NCBI GenBank assembly: GCA_011524785.1
Contig: WTJQ01000556.1
Location: 1 to 9,317, forward strand
Origin: Planctomycetota bacterium
Lineage (GTDB): Bacteria > Planctomycetota > UBA1135 > GCA-002686595
DNA: 9,317 bases
Direction of reading: 5' to 3'
Shown here: piece by piece, positions 6,242 to 9,317 of the stretch
Position numbering within the stretch: the first letter of the stretch is position 1
How the letters are laid out: each line of letters starts with the position of its first letter
Position numbers and translations under genes: made by a program
The notes under the pieces: generated by a model
Databases searched by the model: none
The model's input: the letters and a program-made list of their open reading frames with translations, nothing else
Told to the model about the DNA's origin: nothing

Positions 6242-7119
6242 GCACCCTCCGGCGCTGGCTGTCCCTGGTCCGGTTCAGCCACTCGATCTTCGCGCTCCCC
6301 TTCGCCCTCCAGGGAGCCTGGCTCGCCACCGGCGGGATGCCCGCGCCCCGTGTGCTGGCCCTCGTGGTCGTGTGCGCCGTGGCGGCGCGCACCGCGGCCA
6401 TGGCCTTCAACCGCCTCGTCGACCGCCGGATCGACGCTGCCAATCCCCGGACCGCCACGCGCGAGCTCCCCGCGGGGCTGCTGTCGGCGGGTTCGGTGAC
6501 CCTGCTCACCGCGCTCTCGGCCGCGATCTTCGTGGCGGGGTCGTTCACCCTGTCGCCGCTGGCCGGGTGGCTCTCGTTCCCCGTGCTGGCCGTGCTCCTC
6601 GGCTACAGCCTCGTGAAGCGCGTGTCCTGGGCAGCGCACCTCGTCCTCGGGCTCGCGCTGGGGCTCGCCCCGCTCGGCGCCTGGATCGCCGTGCGTGGCG
6701 ATCTCGCCGGGGACCTCCTCCCGATCCTCCTGATGGCCCTCGCGGTCCTGACCTGGGTCGCTGGGTTCGACCTGATCTACGCCTGCCAGGACGCCGACTT
6801 CGACCGGGACGCGGGGCTGCACTCGATCCCGGCTCGCTTCGGCCAGGCCGGGGCGCTCCGCCTCTCGCGGATCCTCCATGCCGTGACCGTGCTGGCGCTC
6901 GCCCTTGTGGCGTGGCGCGCCGAGCTGGGCTGGATCTACGCGGCCTCCATCCTCGCGACCGCGGGGCTGCTGGGCTGGGAGCAGAGCCTCGTGCGTCCTG
7001 GAGACCTCTCCCGCGTCGACCTGGCCTTCTTCACGCTCAACGGCTGGGTGGGGGTGGCGCTGTTCGTCGGAATGGCCCTGGACATGGCCCTCCTCGGCAC
7101 GGGAGGATCGCTGGCCTGA
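6238..7119 (+). CDS. mqnP: UbiA-family polyprenyltransferase, MqnP-like (menaquinone synthesis)
   Basis: This 293-residue integral membrane enzyme attaches a polyprenyl chain to an aromatic carboxylate. It begins RRWLSLVRFSHSIFALPFA, the usual UbiA opening. The first Asp-rich motif is N58-x3-D62-x3-D66 (NRLVDRRID), followed by NPRTATRELPAG (69-80). The second lies at 177-191 (FDLIYACQDADFDRD) and continues GLHSIPARFG (193-202). The QDxxFDxxxGLHSIPxRFG pattern is typical of the UbiA branch found with the futalosine menaquinone pathway rather than of E. coli-type 4-hydroxybenzoate prenyltransferase. Several hydrophobic segments (about 38-57, 84-104, 110-125, 135-152, 160-182, 211-226, 231-246, 268-287) fit a polytopic membrane protein. 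The start is GTG overlapping the ubiX stop as GTGA. The substrate is inferred from subfamily and neighbours; a 4-hydroxybenzoate prenyltransferase (ubiA) is the alternative. Confidence 0.85.
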   Translation: MSTLRRWLSLVRFSHSIFALPFALQGAWLATGGMPAPRVLALVVVCAVAARTAAMAFNRLVDRRIDAANPRTATRELPAGLLSAGSVTLLTALSAAIFVAGSFTLSPLAGWLSFPVLAVLLGYSLVKRVSWAAHLVLGLALGLAPLGAWIAVRGDLAGDLLPILLMALAVLTWVAGFDLIYACQDADFDRDAGLHSIPARFGQAGALRLSRILHAVTVLALALVAWRAELGWIYAASILATAGLLGWEQSLVRPGDLSRVDLAFFTLNGWVGVALFVGMALDMALLGTGGSLA

Positions 7120-8204
7120 TGGCGCGCAAGGCGAGCTCCGCGAAGGACCCGGCCCCGGACCTCGAGTTCCGGCGCCTCACCGAGCGACTCGCCAGTGGCC
7201 TCCCGCCGGCCCTCGTGGTGCGCGGTGAGGAGGGCTGGTATCGGCACCAGGCCGGCCTGCGCGTGGCCGAGCTGGCGGCGGAGAGCGGCCTCGAGGTCTG
7301 CCGCCACGACACCGCGGACCCCGAGTTTCGGGCCCCGGCCCTGCTCGACGACCTCGCCGGCGGCGCCCTGTTCAGCGGCGGGCGACTGGTCCTCGTGCGC
7401 GGGGCCGGCGAGCTGCTGCGCAAGGGCTCGCGCCACTACTCCGAGGGCGCCATGAAGGCGATCCTGGCGCGGATCGAGCGTCCGGGAGAGGGCTGCATCC
7501 TCCTCGATGCGCCGAGCATGCGCGCCGACGGCAAGGTGGCCAAGGCCCTCAACGCCCAGGAGCTGCTCTTCAGCTTCCGCAAGCTCTGGGACACCCCGCC
7601 GCCCTGGCGACCCGACCCGCGCAACGTGGAGCTGGTCCAGTGGATCCTCGGGCGCGCCCGCGAGCGCGGACTCCAACTCAAGCCGGAGCAGGCGGTCTAC
7701 GTGGCGGCCGCGACCGGGAACGACCTCGCCGCCCTCGACGGCCAGCTGGAGCGCGCCGCCCAGTCGGGCGAGAAGCTCGAGGCCGCCGTGGTCTGGGATC
7801 CGGGGGCCTCGCCCTGGGCGCTGGCCGAGAAGCTCGTGGACGGCCAGGCCGCCCGCGCGGTGATGGGGCTCGAGTCCCTGTTCCGCGGGGGCTTCGTGGG
7901 CAAGGACGGGAGACGGGAGAGCTCGCCGGAGGCCCTGGTCGCCATGCTGGGCCCGGCGGTGTCCGGGAAGGCGCGCGAGGCGCTCGCCGTGGCGCGCAGT
8001 GGGGGACCGCCCCGCTCGGGGAGCCCCCGTCAGCGTGAGGCCGTCGCGGCTCGGGTCCAGCTCCGCAGCGAGGACGCGTGGGCGCGCCTCGTGGCCGACG
8101 CCGCGGGCCTGGAGCGGCGAGCTCGCAGCGGGCCGGCGGTCGGCGTGAACGACTGGACGGCCTTCGCCCTGCGGTGGCGCCTGGAGCCTGCACGCCGTCG
8201 CTGA
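7119..8204 (+). CDS. holA: HolA, DNA polymerase III delta subunit
   Basis: The delta subunit is the wrench of the clamp loader: it opens the beta sliding clamp during replication. The 361-residue product fits the three-domain layout. Domain 1, about 29-165, starts PALVVRGEEGWYRHQAGLRV and includes GGALFSGGRLVLVRGAGELL (81-100) and EGCILLDAPS (124-133). A linker PPPWRPDPRN (160-169) leads to domain 2 with VQWILGRARERGLQLKPEQA (173-192) and the typical GNDLAALDGQLERAA (200-214). Domain 3, from about 229, has WALAEKLVDGQAARAVMGLE (233-252), the usual collar helices. Sequence conservation in this family is low, so the call rests on length, pattern order and context. The ATG overlaps the preceding stop as TGATG; a GGGAGG at 7101-7106 is 12 bases upstream, long for a ribosome binding site, so coupling probably helps. 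It is the last gene of the quinone operon. Confidence 0.8.
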   Translation: MARKASSAKDPAPDLEFRRLTERLASGLPPALVVRGEEGWYRHQAGLRVAELAAESGLEVCRHDTADPEFRAPALLDDLAGGALFSGGRLVLVRGAGELLRKGSRHYSEGAMKAILARIERPGEGCILLDAPSMRADGKVAKALNAQELLFSFRKLWDTPPPWRPDPRNVELVQWILGRARERGLQLKPEQAVYVAAATGNDLAALDGQLERAAQSGEKLEAAVVWDPGASPWALAEKLVDGQAARAVMGLESLFRGGFVGKDGRRESSPEALVAMLGPAVSGKAREALAVARSGGPPRSGSPRQREAVAARVQLRSEDAWARLVADAAGLERRARSGPAVGVNDWTAFALRWRLEPARRR

Positions 8205-8226
8205 CGGTCCGGGCACCCGATCGGCG

Positions 8227-8250
8227 CCAGAGGACCTCGCGGGGTTCTGG
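8227..8250. repeat. Imperfect inverted repeat between holA and mutL
   Basis: The arms CCAGAGGACC (8227-8236) and GGGGTTCTGG (8241-8250) pair at 8 of 10 positions, one of them a G-T wobble, around a TCGC loop. It starts 23 bases after the holA stop and ends 11 bases before the candidate mutL -10 box, so it covers the place where a -35 element would be. It could be a weak terminator for the holA operon or an operator for mutL. No T-run follows. It may also be chance. Confidence 0.3.
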
Positions 8251-8261
8251 TCGAGCGGCGC

Positions 8262-8267
8262 TACGAT
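8262..8267 (+). promoter_or_regulatory. Candidate -10 box for a leaderless mutL message (TACGAT)
   Basis: TACGAT differs from the TATAAT consensus at two positions and is a rare A/T-containing hexamer in this GC-rich gap. Exactly 6 bases (GGCGCC) separate it from the mutL ATG, so transcription would start at or next to the A of the start codon. No Shine-Dalgarno sequence is present, which agrees with leaderless translation. A clear -35 hexamer is not seen. Confidence 0.45.
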
Positions 8268-8273
8268 GGCGCC

Positions 8274-9317
8274 ATGAGCACCAGCTCGAGCGCGCCCCGC
8301 ATCGCCCTCCTGCCCCCCGTGGTCCGCGACCAGATCGCCGCGGGCGAGGTCGTCGAGCGGCCGGCCTCGGTCGTGAAGGAGCTCGTCGAGAACGCGTTGG
8401 ACGCCGGGGCGACCCGGATCCAGGTGGACCTCGAGGAGGGAGGCGCGCGCCTGATCCGCGTCACCGACGACGGGATCGGCATGGGCGCGGAGGACCTGGA
8501 GCTCGCCTTCGCGGCCCACGCCACCAGCAAGCTGCGCGATCCCGAGGACCTCATGCACATCGCGAGCCTGGGCTTCCGCGGGGAGGCCCTGGCCTCCATC
8601 GGCTCCGTCGCGCGGTGCTCGATCATCACGCGCACGGGCGATGCCGAGGTCGGGCACCGCGTCGCATGCGAGGGAGGGGACGTCGGGCCCGTCCTCGATT
8701 CCGGCGCGCCGAAGGGCACCGCCATCGAGGTACGCGACCTCTTCTACAACGTGCCCGCGCGCCGGCGCTTCCTGAAGCGACCGAGCACGGAGCTCGGGCA
8801 CTGCCTCGACGTCGTGCAACGGCTCGCGCTCGCGCACGAGGGTGTGGGGCTCGTGGTCAACAGTGACGGGCGCCGGGCCTACGACGTCGAGCCCTCCATG
8901 GATCTGCTGGCGCGCGTGCGTCGGACCTACGGAGCGGAGCTCGTCGAGCACCTCGTGCCGGTGGAGGCGCGGGACGGCGACCTGGTCCTGACCGGGCTCG
9001 TGGGCTCGCCGCGCATCTCGCGCCGCGACACCTCTCGCCAGATCTGGCTCCTCAACGGCCGCTTCCTGCGCGACAAGGTCCTCGTGCGCGTGCTCAAGGA
9101 GGCCTACCGCGGCTTCCTCGAGGAGGGGCGGCAGCCCGTGGCCTTCCTGCGGCTGGCCATGGACCCGGCGGCGGTGGACGTCAACGTGCACCCCGCCAAG
9201 AGCGAGGTCCGCTTCCGGGACCAGCGTCGGATGTTCGGTTTCCTCGTCGAGTCCCTGCGCGAGGCCATCCGGCGGACCGACATGGCGACGCCGGGCGAGT
9301 CCATGCTCGCCGGGCGT
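8274..9317 (+). CDS. mutL: MutL, DNA mismatch repair protein (N-terminal part, runs off right edge)
   Basis: MutL couples mismatch recognition by MutS to strand incision and excision. The window holds 348 codons, covering the GHKL ATPase domain and the transducer domain. Visible motifs: the opening IALLPPVVRDQIAAGEVVER (10-29), ASVVKELVENALDAGA (31-46) with the expected catalytic Glu at 36 and Mg-binding Asn at 40, VTDDGIGM (63-70), AAHATSKL (80-87), the ATP-lid motif GFRGEAL (100-106), KGTAIEVRDLFYNVPARRRF (147-166), and in the transducer domain LLNGRFLRDK (259-268) and VDVNVHPAKSEVRF (301-314). The reading frame is open to the window edge. The C-terminal dimerisation domain, including any metal-binding endonuclease motif DQHAxxER, lies outside, so it cannot be said whether this MutL is a nuclease. 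The ATG at 8274 gives the normal short N-terminal lead of about ten residues. Confidence 0.97.
   Translation, partial: MSTSSSAPRIALLPPVVRDQIAAGEVVERPASVVKELVENALDAGATRIQVDLEEGGARLIRVTDDGIGMGAEDLELAFAAHATSKLRDPEDLMHIASLGFRGEALASIGSVARCSIITRTGDAEVGHRVACEGGDVGPVLDSGAPKGTAIEVRDLFYNVPARRRFLKRPSTELGHCLDVVQRLALAHEGVGLVVNSDGRRAYDVEPSMDLLARVRRTYGAELVEHLVPVEARDGDLVLTGLVGSPRISRRDTSRQIWLLNGRFLRDKVLVRVLKEAYRGFLEEGRQPVAFLRLAMDPAAVDVNVHPAKSEVRFRDQRRMFGFLVESLREAIRRTDMATPGESMLAGR

Noticed and set aside
6936..9191. A 751-codon open frame on the minus strand opposite holA and mutL
   Set aside because: It crosses two well-recognised plus-strand genes and their gap and has biased composition with no family motif. 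It is a GC-driven shadow.
1..9317. Signs of a defence system, prophage, transposon or CRISPR array
   Set aside because: No transposase, integrase, direct-repeat array, terminal repeats or composition shift was seen. Gene content is housekeeping plus one lipoprotein and one exported protein fragment.

Overview
This window is compact, very GC-rich bacterial chromosome (by eye above 70% G+C, with third codon positions mostly G or C). The genes suggest a Gram-negative-style bacterium with Tat export, lipoproteins and menaquinone-type respiration. A large lipoprotein with an Ig-like (Big_5-like) region and a beta-propeller-like region, next to a futalosine-pathway-style quinone cluster, would fit Planctomycetota or Myxococcota-like lineages. 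The sequence alone does not settle the phylum.

Layout. On the minus strand, ruvB (72-1124) runs leftwards and its stop overlaps, as ATGA, the start of a second gene. Only 25 codons of that gene lie in the window, and they encode a clear twin-arginine signal peptide. A 416-base non-coding divergent region (1125-1540) separates ruvB from a rightward gene (1541-4711) for a 1056-residue predicted lipoprotein of unknown function. Two consecutive GC-rich hairpins (4717-4777) close that gene. Next comes a tightly packed plus-strand operon: ubiE/menG methyltransferase (4821-5570), ubiX flavin prenyltransferase (5567-6241), a UbiA-family prenyltransferase of the MqnP type (6238-7119) and holA, the DNA polymerase III delta subunit (7119-8204). 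Every junction in it overlaps by 1 to 4 bases. After a 69-base gap, mutL starts at 8274 and runs off the right edge.

How the genes fit together. UbiE, UbiX and the UbiA-family enzyme match the late steps of menaquinone synthesis: prenylation, prenyl-FMN supply for a UbiD-type decarboxylase not seen here, and ring methylation. RuvB, HolA and MutL are housekeeping genes for recombination, replication and mismatch repair. The lipoprotein and the Tat-exported protein are the accessory, poorly defined parts.

Regulatory reading. The four genes that look like heads of transcription units (ruvB, lipoprotein, ubiE, mutL) have no visible Shine-Dalgarno sequence. Three of them have a TAnnnT box 6 to 9 bases before the ATG, as expected for leaderless or near-leaderless messages. 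The operon-internal genes ubiX and the UbiA-family gene have good ribosome binding sites. No mobile element, CRISPR array, tRNA or rRNA was seen, and I did not find convincing evidence of a new multi-gene system.
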